In this document: piece by piece, positions 63,882 to 64,000 of the stretch | Position numbering within the stretch: the stretch's first letter is position 1 | Layout of the letters: each line of letters opens with the position of its first letter | Assembly (NCBI RefSeq): GCF_003004785.1 | Contig: NZ_PVZS01000009.1 | Span: 62,001 to 126,000, forward strand | Direction: 5' to 3' | DNA from: Alsobacter soli | Lineage (GTDB): Bacteria > Pseudomonadota > Alphaproteobacteria > Rhizobiales > Beijerinckiaceae | DNA: 64,000 nucleotides | Position numbers and translations under genes: made by a program | The notes under the pieces: generated by a model | Database searches by the model: none | Told to the model about the DNA's origin: nothing | Seen by the model: only the letters and a program-made list of their open reading frames with translations

Positions 63882-64000
63882 ATGGCTCAAGAGCCGGTGG
63901 ATCCCCCGACGGTGCGAAACGAGGTCAGAGCCAAGCAGGGCGTGACAGGACACAATGTGCGCTATGTGCTGACCATCGGGATCGCGTTGGCGATCGTGGC
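63882..64000 (+). CDS. Small membrane protein, partial at the right edge
   Basis: Only the first 39-40 residues are present: MAQEPVDPPTVRNEVRAKQG, then NVRYVLTIGIALAIVA, the start of a transmembrane helix. AAGGAG lies nine bases before the ATG and an exact EcfG-type promoter lies upstream. Length and family cannot be judged because the window ends. Confidence 0.7.
   Translation, partial: MAQEPVDPPTVRNEVRAKQGVTGHNVRYVLTIGIALAIV

Overview
The window is GC-rich and densely coded. It looks like chromosomal DNA of a free-living alphaproteobacterium of the Hyphomicrobiales (Rhizobiales). The main reasons are a complete PhyR-NepR-EcfG general stress response locus, alphaproteobacterial-style ilv and leuA leaders, a SAM-II-type riboswitch, a Ku gene and a REP-like palindrome of the rhizobial type. 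There is no phage, transposase, CRISPR array or rRNA. One tRNA gene, tRNA-Lys(CUU), lies at 16.5 kb. Genus is not assigned.

Layout. 0-7.1 kb: branched-chain amino acid genes ilvI and ilvN (with glutathione transferase genes interleaved) and ilvC, around miaA, serB and a DUF924 gene; ilvI is preceded by a promoter, a 16-codon leader peptide with four consecutive Ile/Leu/Val codons, and an attenuator. 7.3-10.2 kb: a nitrate/sulfonate/taurine-type ABC importer with a REP-like palindrome inside the operon. 10.4-16.3 kb: secreted small proteins, selO, and an MHYT-PAS hybrid histidine kinase. 16.4-18.6 kb: tRNA-Lys, leuA and a leucine-rich leader peptide. 18.7-23.6 kb: two lipoproteins, then a minus-strand run pdxY, endonuclease-family, phzF-like and Nudix genes, plus a 28-residue small ORF. 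23.7-31.1 kb: sulfate assimilation (cysH, cysD, cysN) and sulfate import (binding protein, cysT, cysW, cysA). 31.2-40.4 kb: two overlapping signalling operons, histidine kinase / double KaiC-like ATPase / response regulator, then RsbR / RsbS / RsbT / ATPase-PP2C fusion / two hybrid kinases. 40.4-46.9 kb: an amine oxidase, two regulators, csbD and a GH3 beta-glucosidase. 47-52 kb: a SAM-II-like riboswitch, a Cys-rich leader ORF, metNIQ, a GNAT gene and cysK. 52-64 kb: the general stress response island: ecfG, nepR, phyR, small envelope proteins, an MscS channel, a HisKA_2-family kinase and response regulator, a porin and ku.

How it works together. The strongest theme is the general stress response. 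Reading the intergenic regions by eye for GGAAC-N16/17-CGTT, the established EcfG-type promoter, gave 14 exact matches pointing at nearby genes and four one-mismatch variants. They precede nepR-ecfG and phyR themselves (divergent), ku, the MscS channel, a DUF883 operon, a proline-rich protein, glycine-zipper proteins, an MHYT kinase and a 28-residue sORF. Variants precede csbD and the rsbR operon. By chance about one exact match would be expected in 64 kb on both strands. The second theme is nutrient-sensing control of sulfur and branched-chain amino acid genes by RNA leaders (ilvI, leuA, metNIQ). Coding regions were not exhaustively scanned for promoters, and all functional calls rest on sequence recognition without database searches.
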